This document shows, one piece after another, positions 28,973 to 39,200 of a DNA stretch of 64,000 bases. The DNA is from Methylomonas rosea (GTDB lineage Bacteria > Pseudomonadota > Gammaproteobacteria > Methylococcales > Methylomonadaceae): the NCBI RefSeq assembly GCF_024505055.1, contig NZ_JANIBL010000002.1, positions 62,001 through 126,000 on the forward strand, read 5' to 3'. Every line of letters begins with the position of its first letter. Positions within the stretch are counted from its first letter, which is position 1. The notes beneath the pieces are model-generated. The model saw only the letters and a list, made by a program, of their open reading frames with translations, had not been told where the DNA came from and searched no databases. The position numbers and the translations under genes were made by a program.

Positions 28973-29539
28973 TCAATCAATCAGCCGCGAACTGCGCAAA
29001 AGTTTGGAACTAATCGCCAGCCCTGTTCGCGTTACATTTTTTAGTTGTATAACCGGTTGAACACGAAGGCCGTCGTTAGCCAGGCGGATCATGCCGCCAC
29101 GGTGTTCGAAATCGGCAATGTCGCTGACCGTCAACACCGGAAAAGGTCTGACAAATTCCATGGTCGCCGCGAGAATTCTTTCCTGTTGCGCCGGGATATA
29201 AATCACTTGGCATTCGTGTAATTGATCGGGGATTGGGTCGATAATCAGCCGAATCGGTAAATCGTTTACCCGCTCACCTTCGATCAGCTTTGCCAGTACG
29301 CCGGTGACCGGCGAGTTGGCGTAACTGCAAAACAGAAAGGCCTTATTGGACGTCGGCCAGGTAATGAAGTAAGCAAAGTTATACAGATAGGCTGCTTTGA
29401 GTTCCGTCTCGTTAAAGCGCGGCTCGTCTGCTCTGGCCGATTGCAGCGGCGGTAAACAGCCCAACAATAGTAGCAATAGACACCGCCGCGCAACTGCGCG
29501 GGTGTTTGCCAAGACCGTGTGTAGGCTCGGATACCGCAT
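28973..29539 (-). CDS. YfiR-family periplasmic protein (DUF4154)
   Basis: 188-aa exported protein with a signal peptide ending near LQSARA. The YfiR/DUF4154 core is seen in ELKAAYLYNFAYFITWP and GGMIRLANDGLRVQPVIQL. In Pseudomonas aeruginosa YfiR represses the diguanylate cyclase YfiN. Here the partner is a TonB receptor whose stop codon directly abuts this ATG (TAGATG), and no cyclase gene is nearby, so the role is unclear. It is convergent with phoU. Confidence 0.85.
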   Translation of the reverse strand: MRYPSLHTVLANTRAVARRCLLLLLLGCLPPLQSARADEPRFNETELKAAYLYNFAYFITWPTSNKAFLFCSYANSPVTGVLAKLIEGERVNDLPIRLIIDPIPDQLHECQVIYIPAQQERILAATMEFVRPFPVLTVSDIADFEHRGGMIRLANDGLRVQPVIQLKNVTRTGLAISSKLLRSSRLID

Positions 29540-31540
29540 CTAGTAGCGCACCGTGGCTTTAAGATAGTAATTGCGTTCGAATTCGCTACTGATCACGGCG
29601 TTGTCTATATAGGGGCTGAACTCCAGGTGTCGGTTGTCCAGCAAATTCTGTGCACCGACAGCCAGTTCGAAATGCAGATTCGGCTGCCAGCCCAAGCGCA
29701 AATCCAGACGATGATAGGCCGGCACCTGATTGATCAAGTGGTCGGTGTAATACCAATGCGCATCGAATTCCAATTGATACGGCAGATTAAAGTAGGAGCT
29801 GAGATTGAAACGGTTGCGGGCGCTATTGCCTTCAGCGACTGTTGCGGCACTGTCCAGGCTGCCATCGCGTTGGTGCAAGGCAATCGCAAACAGGCTGTAA
29901 CTACCTTGTAATCGCCAGCGTTCGGAAACCCGCCAATTCAGTGCTGTTTCCCAACCGTAGGCTTCGCCGTTCGCCTTGTTGGCGATCAGAAACGGGATAG
30001 TGATGTTATCCCCGTTTACAAGCGGTGTTTGCGGTTCGGTGGTGCTGAGCCGGCCGTAATCGCTATAAAACAGCGTGGTATCCAGGTTAAACGCGTCGCT
30101 GGGGAAAAATCGGTAACCCAGCTCGTAACTAATCGCGCTTTCCGAGTCGAAATTATCGTCTCCCATCACGTTGGCAGTGGTGCCGGGCCCCACATTGAAC
30201 AACACATTCACATCGTGATCGACCCGTGCCGGTACCCTCACCGCTCGAGACACAGCACCCCACACGCTGTGCTGCCGATTGGGCAGCCACAATAACCGGG
30301 CGGAAGGCTGGATCTCAAAACCGGTGAAATCGTTGTGTTCAACTTTACTGCCGTATATCAAGCGCAGCTCGTCTGCAAGAAATCGCCATTCGTCTTGAGC
30401 AAAGACGTTGAACAAATGTACATCGCGTTGGGTTGGGTCGAAACGCAGCAAGGCCTGTTTTTGTGTCAGTTGATCGCTATTGAATCGATAACCGGCACCC
30501 CATGTCACGTTGTGGGCGCGCCAACTAAAATCATGCTGTAGATCCAGGTCGAAGGTGCTGCGCCGATAATCCAGTCGACTTTGGTTGCGGACGGCATGGT
30601 CGAAATAACTGCGGATTTGCAGGCGGCTGTCGTTTTCCAGGGTTTGTTGCCAGCGCAACAACAAGTTGCCGCCATATTTTTTTGTGCTGTCGGGGCTAAT
30701 TGGCGAAACCGGATCAAGGCTATTCAGCGATTGCTGCATCTCGCCATTGAAGTAATCGCCCTGCACGATCAAGTTTTTGCGGGCGTCCGGGGTCCAGTCG
30801 CTGCGAAAACCGGCACGGCCCATATCCAGGCTGTCGTTGGCTTTTTCGCCGTTGCCGAAATGAAAGTCCTCGCGATGGTTGTATTTACCGTAGACTCGAT
30901 AATTAAAATCCGGACTGAGGTGACCGCCATAACGAAATGTTCCTAATCCGGGTTCTTCCTTGCTGGTGCCGCCTGACAGCAATACGCCTTGCGATTCCTG
31001 AGCGGAACGCGTAACGATATTGATGACACCGTTGACGGCGTTGGAGCCCCACAGCGTTGCGCCGGGACCTCGAATTACCTCGATACGGTCTATGTCTTCC
31101 AGCGGGTAGTCCTGCTCGTTCCAGTAAACGCCTGAGTTCAGCGGATCGTAAACGGTGCGCCCATCCATCATCACCAATAGCTTGTTGGCATTGATGCCGT
31201 TAAAGCCACGACTACTGATCGCCCACTGATTGGCATCCACTCTTGCGACTTCCAGGCCGGGCACCTTACGCAGCAGTTCCGGTATCGATTGCATCCCGGA
31301 ACGCCTGATTTCTTCATGGCTGATGACGAATACCGCCGATGGGGTTTCGCTGATCGGTTGTTGGTTTTTTGAGGCGATGGAAACGGTAGTCGCACTCAAC
31401 TCCTGGAGAGATAAGGCTTTTAGATGAGATAGGGTATCGTCCGCCCCGGCTGGGGCGGCGGTCCGCAGGGCAATACAGAAAAGCGCTAAGCGCTGAATTT
31501 TGTTTACCGATTTTAACTTATTTGCCATAACTTCCGTCAT
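29540..31540 (-). CDS. TonB-dependent outer-membrane receptor
   Basis: 666-aa receptor. A signal peptide precedes the plug domain with the TonB-box-like region, SAVFVISHEEIRRSGM, and EVIRGPGATLWGSNAVNGV. A 22-strand barrel ends in an aromatic residue (KATVRY). There is no STN signalling domain. The plug resembles the colicin I/vitamin-type receptors that often pair with YfiR proteins; substrate unknown. ATG 31528 is an alternative start. Confidence 0.9.
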   Translation of the reverse strand: MTEVMANKLKSVNKIQRLALFCIALRTAAPAGADDTLSHLKALSLQELSATTVSIASKNQQPISETPSAVFVISHEEIRRSGMQSIPELLRKVPGLEVARVDANQWAISSRGFNGINANKLLVMMDGRTVYDPLNSGVYWNEQDYPLEDIDRIEVIRGPGATLWGSNAVNGVINIVTRSAQESQGVLLSGGTSKEEPGLGTFRYGGHLSPDFNYRVYGKYNHREDFHFGNGEKANDSLDMGRAGFRSDWTPDARKNLIVQGDYFNGEMQQSLNSLDPVSPISPDSTKKYGGNLLLRWQQTLENDSRLQIRSYFDHAVRNQSRLDYRRSTFDLDLQHDFSWRAHNVTWGAGYRFNSDQLTQKQALLRFDPTQRDVHLFNVFAQDEWRFLADELRLIYGSKVEHNDFTGFEIQPSARLLWLPNRQHSVWGAVSRAVRVPARVDHDVNVLFNVGPGTTANVMGDDNFDSESAISYELGYRFFPSDAFNLDTTLFYSDYGRLSTTEPQTPLVNGDNITIPFLIANKANGEAYGWETALNWRVSERWRLQGSYSLFAIALHQRDGSLDSAATVAEGNSARNRFNLSSYFNLPYQLEFDAHWYYTDHLINQVPAYHRLDLRLGWQPNLHFELAVGAQNLLDNRHLEFSPYIDNAVISSEFERNYYLKATVRY

Positions 31541-31590
31541 TTACGCCCGATTAAGCACGTGTGCATTGTAGACGGCGGCGATTAAATAGT

Positions 31591-31611
31591 AAAAACCGCC
31601 CTATTCGGCGG
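31591..31611 (-). terminator. Terminator of the Tim44-like/methyltransferase transcript
   Basis: On the minus strand CCGCC, a 6-nt loop and GGCGG are followed by TTTTT, just after the methyltransferase stop. Confidence 0.6.
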
Positions 31612-31626
31612 GTTTACCGTGAAGAT

Positions 31627-32244
31627 TTATTTGATGGCGCGGATCAGTTTGATCATGTCGCTGCTGGCGGGATCGACGAATATTTTTTGGAACGGGCAAG
31701 CTTGCACGCTTTTTAAAGTTTGCCGATTGATATTGGCGCCCAAGGTGTTCACAACCAGCGGGTTGAACAAATTCATCAGCATAGCCAGGACTTTATTGGC
31801 GCTTAATACGTGTTCCAGCAGCAGCACTTGGCCGCCGGGTTTGCAAACGCGATAGAGCTCCTTCAAGCCTTTTCTGGGTTTCGGTACAGAACAGAATACA
31901 AAGCTGGCGATGACCGTGTCGAAACTGTTATCGGCATAATCCAGAGCCTGTACATCCATCAAAGCCAGATCAACGGCAATTTGTTTGCGCTGTTGTTTAC
32001 GGCGAGCCATTTCCAGCATTTTCGGGCTGAAGTCGATACCGGTGATTCGGGCGTCTTCAGGGTAGAACGGGAAGTTTTTCCCCGTCCCCACCCCTACTTC
32101 CAAAACGTGGGCACCGCTAACTTGCGACCAGAGTTTTTTACGTAAACGGCGAAACAGCAAGCCTTCCAGAAAGCCTTCCAGGCCATCGAAATAAGGCGCC
32201 AGCCTGTCGTAGCGCTGCCTGACTTTAGTGCTGTCCGCCGTCAT
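31627..32244 (-). CDS. Class I SAM methyltransferase (UbiE/phospholipid methyltransferase-like)
   Basis: 205-aa soluble methyltransferase. SAM-binding motif VLEVGVGTGKNFPFYP, then TGIDFSPKMLEMARRK and the motif FVFCSVPKPRKGLKEL. The family covers UbiE-like and phosphatidylethanolamine N-methyltransferase-like enzymes; FNPLVVNTLGANINRQT fits the latter group. It starts 6 bp after the Tim44-like gene, so the two are cotranscribed. Substrate not determined. Confidence 0.82.
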   Translation of the reverse strand: MTADSTKVRQRYDRLAPYFDGLEGFLEGLLFRRLRKKLWSQVSGAHVLEVGVGTGKNFPFYPEDARITGIDFSPKMLEMARRKQQRKQIAVDLALMDVQALDYADNSFDTVIASFVFCSVPKPRKGLKELYRVCKPGGQVLLLEHVLSANKVLAMLMNLFNPLVVNTLGANINRQTLKSVQACPFQKIFVDPASSDMIKLIRAIK

Positions 32245-32250
32245 GCCGGC

Positions 32251-33222
32251 TTATTCCGCAAATTGCTGAATGCCGTCCAGGAACCAGCGGGTTTGTTTGC
32301 TGTTTATGGGTTTGACGAAATGCCATACTTCTTTGATGGGCTCGGCTTTACCACCGTCTTCGATGATCAGTGCGTCGAACATGACCACCGCTTCCAGTTC
32401 CGTGCCGGCTTCGCGGACATCAAGTAATTCGGCGTTGAGTTTCAGCACGTCGGTTTTGTTGCTGTCACTGGATGCTTGCAATTGCTCTTGAATTTCCACA
32501 AATACCTTGTCGGTGGTTAAGCCGCGGATTTCCGCCAAGTCGCGATTGTCCCAAGCTGCTTGCAAGTGACGGTACGCACTTTCCGCACCGCTTAAAAAGG
32601 CGCGCTGATCGAATCCTGCCGGCAGGTTGTTGGCATCGAAACTAGCGGGCTGTTGATAGTCATTGTTGCTTGATCCTGCTGTCCTGCCTTTTTTGAACAG
32701 TACATCGGTATCGAAACCCGAGCGGGCGGCTGCCGGCTGCTGGTTCTCGCGATAATAATTTTGCGATTCCGCTGGTTGCGAGTGAGCGGGTCCGTAACCG
32801 GTCGGCGCGGCGGGTTGCTGACGTGATCTGGCCGCAAACAAGCGATACAGCAGATAGGCGACGCCGGCAAACAGCAACATGTCCATCAGATTGATGTTTT
32901 CGAATGCACCGCCGAAGAACAAGGAGCCCAATAGACCGCCTAAAGCCAAGCCGCCCAGCATGCCCATCAGGCCGCCGCGACCTGCCCAGTTTTGTCTGGC
33001 TGTTTGATTTTGTGCGGCCGCTTGCTGTTGGCTAGCCGAACGGGTCGGCTGGCTGCTGGCTCCGCCTGGTGAGGTGGAGCGTTGAAAAGGCGTGCTATAG
33101 CTCGGTTTGCTACCGAAAGACTTTCCGCCGCCCATGCGTTTGGCCTGAGCTTCCTGGACACTGCCTAGCAGTAAGGCCAGCGCAATGAATAATGTTGCCA
33201 AGGTACCGATCTTTCTGTTCAT
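32251..33222 (-). CDS. Tim44-like domain membrane protein
   Basis: 323-aa protein with signal peptide (cleaved after VQEAQA), KRMGGGKSFGSK, a Gln/Ser/Pro-rich linker, a Gly-rich hydrophobic stretch with two membrane spans (~85-130), a second disordered linker and a C-terminal Tim44-like domain (~195-323). In mitochondria Tim44 anchors the import motor; bacterial versions are of unknown function, perhaps in membrane protein handling. It is divergent from the metal-efflux locus. Confidence 0.83.
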   Translation of the reverse strand: MNRKIGTLATLFIALALLLGSVQEAQAKRMGGGKSFGSKPSYSTPFQRSTSPGGASSQPTRSASQQQAAAQNQTARQNWAGRGGLMGMLGGLALGGLLGSLFFGGAFENINLMDMLLFAGVAYLLYRLFAARSRQQPAAPTGYGPAHSQPAESQNYYRENQQPAAARSGFDTDVLFKKGRTAGSSNNDYQQPASFDANNLPAGFDQRAFLSGAESAYRHLQAAWDNRDLAEIRGLTTDKVFVEIQEQLQASSDSNKTDVLKLNAELLDVREAGTELEAVVMFDALIIEDGGKAEPIKEVWHFVKPINSKQTRWFLDGIQQFAE

Positions 33223-33364
33223 AGGAATGTTTGCCTAAAGTGAATAAATGTATGCCGATAATCGGGGTAAAATCGTGTAATTCAAGTAGAATAGCCTTTC
33301 GCATTGCCCTATACAACCGCCGTCTACTGATTAACGACACCTCACAGACATTCTGAAAACATAA

Positions 33365-33760
33365 ATGGTTGCATATTTGCGTCAATTTCTAGTTATGTTT
33401 TTGCTGCTTTTGCAAGTGGCGGCGCCGTTGGTGCATGCCCATGTCGGTAGAGATGCCATGCAGGGAGGTCTGCATTTGCACGAATTCGAGGCGCTGCATA
33501 TCCATTATGATGACGACCCCGGATTTATGGCTGTCGATCACGATCTGCAAATTCAAAATAGTATTGTCAATTTGGGCTCCGCGATCAAACAGCAGCAATG
33601 GCTGGACAGGCTGACGCCGGTTTTCTATCTGATGCTTAGCTTAGTTCCCGATTTGGCAATTATGCGCCAAATCGATGGCGTAAATTTTTCTCCGCATATT
33701 CCGCTGTTCGCGCCCGACCCCTTACTCAGTCACAATCCATCCCGCGCGCCGCCGCTCTGA
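33365..33760 (+). CDS. Small exported His-rich protein at head of metal RND locus
   Basis: 131-aa protein with a signal-like hydrophobic N-terminus (FLVMFLLLLQVAAPLVHAH). Right after it comes a stretch with His, Asp and Glu (HLHEFEALHIHYDDDPG), as in metal-binding periplasmic proteins, then a second hydrophobic segment (~85-100). I do not recognise a named family. It precedes a TolC-adaptor-RND set on the same strand by 130 bp, so a metal sensor or chaperone role is plausible but unproven. No strong ribosome site. Confidence 0.6.
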   Translation: MVAYLRQFLVMFLLLLQVAAPLVHAHVGRDAMQGGLHLHEFEALHIHYDDDPGFMAVDHDLQIQNSIVNLGSAIKQQQWLDRLTPVFYLMLSLVPDLAIMRQIDGVNFSPHIPLFAPDPLLSHNPSRAPPL

Positions 33761-33889
33761 AAGGGGTAGGCTCTGCTGTCTCAGCAGGCTTAGTTAACAC
33801 GTAGCAGCCCCTCGTCCCGAAAATTGGCCAAAAGTCCCTTCAGGCCTTTGGCTGCTCAGCCCTATTCAATTATTGCTTTGGAGTGCTCC

Positions 33890-35200
33890 ATGAATGGATA
33901 CCGTTATCTAAAATGCGGTTTACCTGTTTTACTGCTGGTTACGGCGCCTTGCCTTGCCGAAATAAATCCTGTCGGAGAGAGCTTAGCGGCGACTCGCGGC
34001 GAAAAGTTTTCGGAAAATTTGATTGTCGAGCACATGGATCCCATAGAGACCGATCAATCGTTGAGCTTGTCGCAATTAATCGAAATAACCCTGGAAAAAT
34101 ACCCGGATCGCCTGGTTGGCGAAGCCTTGGCCCAGGAAGCCAACGCCTTGGCCGAACGCAGTGATGCTTGGGTGGCCGGCTCCACGGCTGTGGGTTTAAA
34201 TTATATGGATGACCGAATTGCCGACGACCTGGGTTCGCGCGAGGCATCCGCTCAAGTCGAAATCACTACCTGGAAATGGGGGCAGCGCGATGCCGGTCAG
34301 GCCGTGGCGGAACGGGCTGACGTTTCCGCGCAAAAGCAATCGGCCGCGGTCAAACTGGAAGTTACGCGCTTGATCAGGGACGCCTTGTGGAATATGGAAA
34401 TTGCCAATATCGGTTTACAACAGGCGCAAAATGCCTTGTCGATCTCCGAGCAATTAATGAAAAAAGTCGAGCGCCGGGTCGAGCTGGGCGATTTGCCGCG
34501 CGCCGATTTACTGCTGGCCAAGGGCGAATATCTGCAAAATCGGGCGTTGGTAACCCAAGCCGAGGCGGAGGTGATGCATAGCCGTAAAGCCTATGCCAGC
34601 TTGACTACTTTGTCGCGGGTGCCGGGCAATTATCAGGAAAAATTAAGCGATATTAGCTCGGTGACCAGTAACCATCCGATGCTGGAAGCTATAAATGCCA
34701 TCATCGACCGCAAACAGGCGGAAATCGAATGGACCAAAACCACTGATCCTATCAATCAACCCAAGCTCAGTGTAGGCGCGAAAAGCCAGCGGGATGGCCG
34801 CAGTGGGCAAGACATCGAGAGTGTCGGCGTCGGCGTGGTGATGCTGTTCGGCGGCGAGGCATATAACGCGCCGGAAATCGCGAAGGTGAATCTGGAGCTG
34901 AACAATGCCAAGGCGCAACGCGAGCATCTTTACCGGCAATTGGAGAAAAATCTGCACGAAGCCGAACATGCTCTGGAAGTGACGCGGGCGGAGCTGGTGA
35001 TCGCCAATGAATTGAAACAAATCGCCGAAACCCATCTGAAAATGACCGAAATCAGCTTTTCCGCCGGCGAAATCAACCTGTTGGATCTCTTAAAAATTCA
35101 GGCCCGCAGTCTGGAAGCGATTCGCAACGCCAAATTGCAAGAGGTTAAATTACAGCGCAACATAGCGTTCTACAATCAAGCGGTAGGCATACAGCCATGA
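33890..35200 (+). CDS. TolC-family outer-membrane efflux protein
   Basis: 436-aa outer-membrane channel of a tripartite RND system. A signal peptide ends near APCLAE, and two long alpha-helical repeats follow, e.g. QALEVTRAELVIANELK-like heptads and EINLLDLLKIQARSLEA near the C-terminus. ATG 33890 is preceded by GGAG at 6 nt and is chosen over a longer frame. Its stop overlaps the adaptor start as ATGA. Confidence 0.88.
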   Translation: MNGYRYLKCGLPVLLLVTAPCLAEINPVGESLAATRGEKFSENLIVEHMDPIETDQSLSLSQLIEITLEKYPDRLVGEALAQEANALAERSDAWVAGSTAVGLNYMDDRIADDLGSREASAQVEITTWKWGQRDAGQAVAERADVSAQKQSAAVKLEVTRLIRDALWNMEIANIGLQQAQNALSISEQLMKKVERRVELGDLPRADLLLAKGEYLQNRALVTQAEAEVMHSRKAYASLTTLSRVPGNYQEKLSDISSVTSNHPMLEAINAIIDRKQAEIEWTKTTDPINQPKLSVGAKSQRDGRSGQDIESVGVGVVMLFGGEAYNAPEIAKVNLELNNAKAQREHLYRQLEKNLHEAEHALEVTRAELVIANELKQIAETHLKMTEISFSAGEINLLDLLKIQARSLEAIRNAKLQEVKLQRNIAFYNQAVGIQP

Positions 35201-36288
35201 GGTGGCTAATCTTCGGCCTGTTATTGGCGCAGGCGTCAAGTGTGTTTGCTCAAGACGCACAGATCAAGATTACTCAGCAACAGATCGACAATTTGGACAT
35301 CAAAGTCGCGCAGCTTACCGCTAGCAGGCTGATTCCCTTGTTTTACGCTCCCGGCAAAGTGGTGGTGCCGGCTGACCGGGAGGTGTTGATCAGTAGTAGT
35401 CAGCCCGGTCTGGTCACTCAATTGCCGGTCAATATCGGCGACAAGGTACACAAAGGCCAGCTTTTGGCACAGTTGCACAGCCCGGAACTCGTCGGCTTGC
35501 AACAAGCATTTTTAACTGCCGCTAGCGAATTGAATTTATCGGGCCAGGAGCGCAGCCGCGATCAAAAATTATTGCAAGAAGGCGTGATTGCGCAGCGGCG
35601 CTGGCAGGAAACCCAAATGGTGCACAGCAGCAAATCGGCCAAGGCCGACGAAGCCCGGCAATTATTGTTGTTGGCCGGCATGTCGGCCGCCGAGATTAAA
35701 GGTTTGGGTCAAAGCCATAAGCTGGACAATCGTTTGACTATTCGTGCGCCGATTGACGGGGTGGTGCTGGAACGTCTGACCAATTTGGGCGCGCGCCTGG
35801 ATGTGCAGGCGCCGCTGTATCGGATTGCTGATTTGTCTGAACTGTGGCTGGAAATCAATATTCCGCAGGAGCGCTTGAGCGGTATTCGGCTCGGCGATTC
35901 GGTGCGACTGAAAGGCAGCGAGATCACTGCCAAAATTAGTCTGCTAGGCCAAAGCGTCGACCACGACAATCAGACGGTATTGGCCAGGGCGGTGATAGAC
36001 GGCAAAGCCGAGGGTTTACGCGTGGGACAGAACGTCAATGCGCAGATCATGCAAAACAGCGCAGAGACCGGTTTCACTGTACCCAATACCGCAATAGCGC
36101 AGAACGAAGGGCACGCCTATGTGTTCGTACGCAATCAAGACGGTTTCGTGGTGACCGAAGTGACTGTCACCGGTAAACAGGATGCCAATTCCTTGATCAG
36201 CGGACCGTTGTCCGGCAACGAGCAAATCGCAGTAAAAGGCGCGGTGGCCTTGAAAGCCAATTGGTTAGGTTTGGGAGGCGGCGAATAA
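35197..36288 (+). CDS. RND efflux periplasmic adaptor (CzcB/CusB family)
   Basis: 363-aa membrane-fusion protein. Signal peptide to VFAQ, a beta-barrel strand, lipoyl halves (LPVNIGDKVHKGQLLAQLHSPEL and IRAPIDGVVLERL), a helical hairpin between them and a C-terminal beta domain. It bridges the inner pump to the TolC-like channel. Overlaps both neighbours (ATGA upstream, TAATG downstream). Confidence 0.9.
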   Translation: MRWLIFGLLLAQASSVFAQDAQIKITQQQIDNLDIKVAQLTASRLIPLFYAPGKVVVPADREVLISSSQPGLVTQLPVNIGDKVHKGQLLAQLHSPELVGLQQAFLTAASELNLSGQERSRDQKLLQEGVIAQRRWQETQMVHSSKSAKADEARQLLLLAGMSAAEIKGLGQSHKLDNRLTIRAPIDGVVLERLTNLGARLDVQAPLYRIADLSELWLEINIPQERLSGIRLGDSVRLKGSEITAKISLLGQSVDHDNQTVLARAVIDGKAEGLRVGQNVNAQIMQNSAETGFTVPNTAIAQNEGHAYVFVRNQDGFVVTEVTVTGKQDANSLISGPLSGNEQIAVKGAVALKANWLGLGGGE

Positions 36289-39200
36289 TGGCCGGGTTAA
36301 TTCGCTTTGCGTTGACCCAACGGTTGTTGATTCTACTGGGCGTACTGCTGCTTATGGGCGGCGGCTATTATGCGGTTAAACATATTCCCATCGATGCCTT
36401 TCCCGAGGTGTCGCCGACGCAGGTCAAGATCATCGTCAAAGCCAACGGCATGACGCCGGAAGAAGTGGAAGCAAGAATTACCGCGCCGATTGAAGTTGAA
36501 TTGTTGGGCATTCCGCATCAAACCATGCTGCGCTCGCTGGCTAAATATGCCATTACCGATATTACGCTGGACTTTGAAGAAGGCACCGACATTTACTGGG
36601 CCAGACAACAAGTCGCGGAGCGGCTGAACGCCTTGTGGGGTAACTTACCGGAAGGTGTGCAAGGCGGCATCGCGCCGATGACCACGCCGCTGGGAGAGAT
36701 GTTCATGTTCGCTATTGAGGGTGGCGATTTAACGCTGATGCAACGGCGAGAATTACTGGATTGGACCATCCGCCCTGCTCTGCGTACCGTAAGCGGAGTG
36801 GCGGATGTGAATGCGCTGGGCGGGCTGGTGCGCAGCTTTGAAGTGGTGCCTGACAATATTCGCATGGCGTCTCGAAATATCGATACCCAGCAATTGAAAG
36901 CGGCTTTGCAAAATAATAATCGCAACGACGGCGCCGGTCGGCTCACCGAAGGCGAGGAGGCGCTGATTGTGCGCGCCGAAGGCCGTATCAAGAACGAGCA
37001 GGATGTGAAGGCCATTGTGGTGGCGCAACACGAGGGCTTGCCGACTCGAGTGGAAGATATTGCCGAGGTAAGAATCGGTGCGTTGACCCGATATGGCGCG
37101 GTTAGTAAGGACGGCAACGGCGAAGCCGTGACAGCCGTCGTACTTAGTTTACGCGGTGCCAATGCCCGGAAGACCATCGAGCAACTGGAAAGCAAGTTGG
37201 CGGAGTTGCAGCCGAGTTTGCCGGAAGGTGTGCGCCTGAATGTATTTTACAACCGTGGCGTGTTGGTGGGTAAAGCGGTAAATACCGTATCCAAGGCTTT
37301 GCTGGAAGCCATCGTTTTGGTAGTGGTGTTGCTGATTTTGTTTTTAGGCGATTTGCGCGCGGCGTTGACGGTGGCATTGGCCTTGCCATTGGCGGCGTTG
37401 GTGACCTTCATCCTAATGCACGCGTTTGGTATGTCGGCGAACCTGATGAGCCTGGGGGGGTTGGCCATAGCTATCGGGATGTTGGTGGACGGCGCGGTGG
37501 TGGTCGTGGAAAACGTGATTACTCAACTGGCCGATCATCAAAAGGCCGAAAGGTTACCGCGATTGCACCTGATTTATCGCGCCACCCGCGAAGTGGCGGT
37601 GCCGGTTACTTCGGGCATATTGATCATCATCATCGTGTTCTTGCCGCTGCTGACCTTGCAGGGCCTGGAAGGCAAGCTGTTCGGGCCGGTGGCGATGACT
37701 ATCGTATTTGCGTTAAGCGGTTCGCTGATTTTGTCATTAACCGTGATTCCGGTGCTGGCTTCGTTGTTGCTGAAACAGGTGTCGCATGAGGAGCCCTGGT
37801 TGCCGCGCAAACTGTTGCAGTGGTATCAGCCCGTTCTGGCCTGGTGTTTGGCTAACAGCAAAAAAGTCTTTATCGGCGCCGGCGCCATGTTGGTGGCAAG
37901 CGTATTGGTATTCACCCAAATCGGCAGTACCTTCATGCCGACGATGGACGAGGGTGACATTATCGTGCAGTTGGAAAAATTGCCGTCAATCACTTTGCTG
38001 GATTCGGTGGCCTTGGACAGTCGGGTACAGAAAAACATCCTTGAGCATATCCCGGAAGTACAGACTGTGGTTTCCAGGGTCGGCACCGACGAGCTGGGTT
38101 TGGACCCGATGAGCTTGAACGATACCGACACTTTTCTGATCCTGAAGCCCAAATCGGATTGGCGGATGGAAACCAAGGAAGAGCTGATCGAGGAAATCCG
38201 GAAAATTATGGATCACACGCCGGGGATTGCATTCGGTTTTACACAGCCTATCGAAATGCGGGTTTCGGAAATGTTGACCGGCACTCGCGGTGATGTGGCG
38301 ATCAAATTGTTCGGCGCCGATCTGGATACTTTGAATCATAAAGCGGAGCAAATTGAAACGGTGCTGAAGACCATTCCCGGCGCCAGCGACGTGTTTACTC
38401 GTAAAAATGAGGGCATGCAGTTTCTCCAGCTTAGTATTGATCGAGAAGCTGCCGGCCGTTTCGGGCTAGATAGTAATAGCATTGAAGATATGTTGCGTGC
38501 GCAGATTGAAGGCGTGCAACTGGGTATTGTGCAGGAAGGCAACAAGCGCACACCTTTGCTGCTGCGCGGGGATAGCAACACCGCCAACTTCGATAATTTA
38601 CAAATCAGCTTGCCGAACGGTGACCATGTGCCGATTACCGCCGTGGCCAAGATTCAAGCGGTGGAGGGTGTCGTCTCGATAGACCGGGAAAAAGGCCAGC
38701 GTTTCGTGGTGATTCGCAGCAATGTAGAAGGTCGCGATTTGGTCGGGTTTGTCGAGGAGGCGCGGAAGGCGGTTGCTGAACGCGTCAAATTACCCAGTGG
38801 TTTTCACGTTGAATTTGGCGGGCAGTTTGAAAATCAGCAACGCGCTTCCGCGCGTCTTTCTCTGGTGATTCCATTATCGTTAGGTTTGATATTTTTGTTG
38901 CTGTTTTCCACGTTCGGCTCGGTGCGGCAGGCGGTGTTGGTGCTGTCCAATATCCCGTTGGCAATGATAGGCGGCGTGTTCGCTCTTTGGTTGTCCGGTG
39001 AATATTTGTCGGTGCCGGCTTCGGTGGGATTCATCGCCCTGCTCGGCATCGCGGTATTAAACGGGGTGGTGATGGTCAGCTATTTTAATCAGTTGTGCGC
39101 GACCGGTATGGAATTGTCGCGGGTTGTGATTATCGGCTCCGGGCGGCGGTTGCGGCCGGTACTGATGACGGCTAGCATCGCCGCGTTTGGTTTGATTCCG

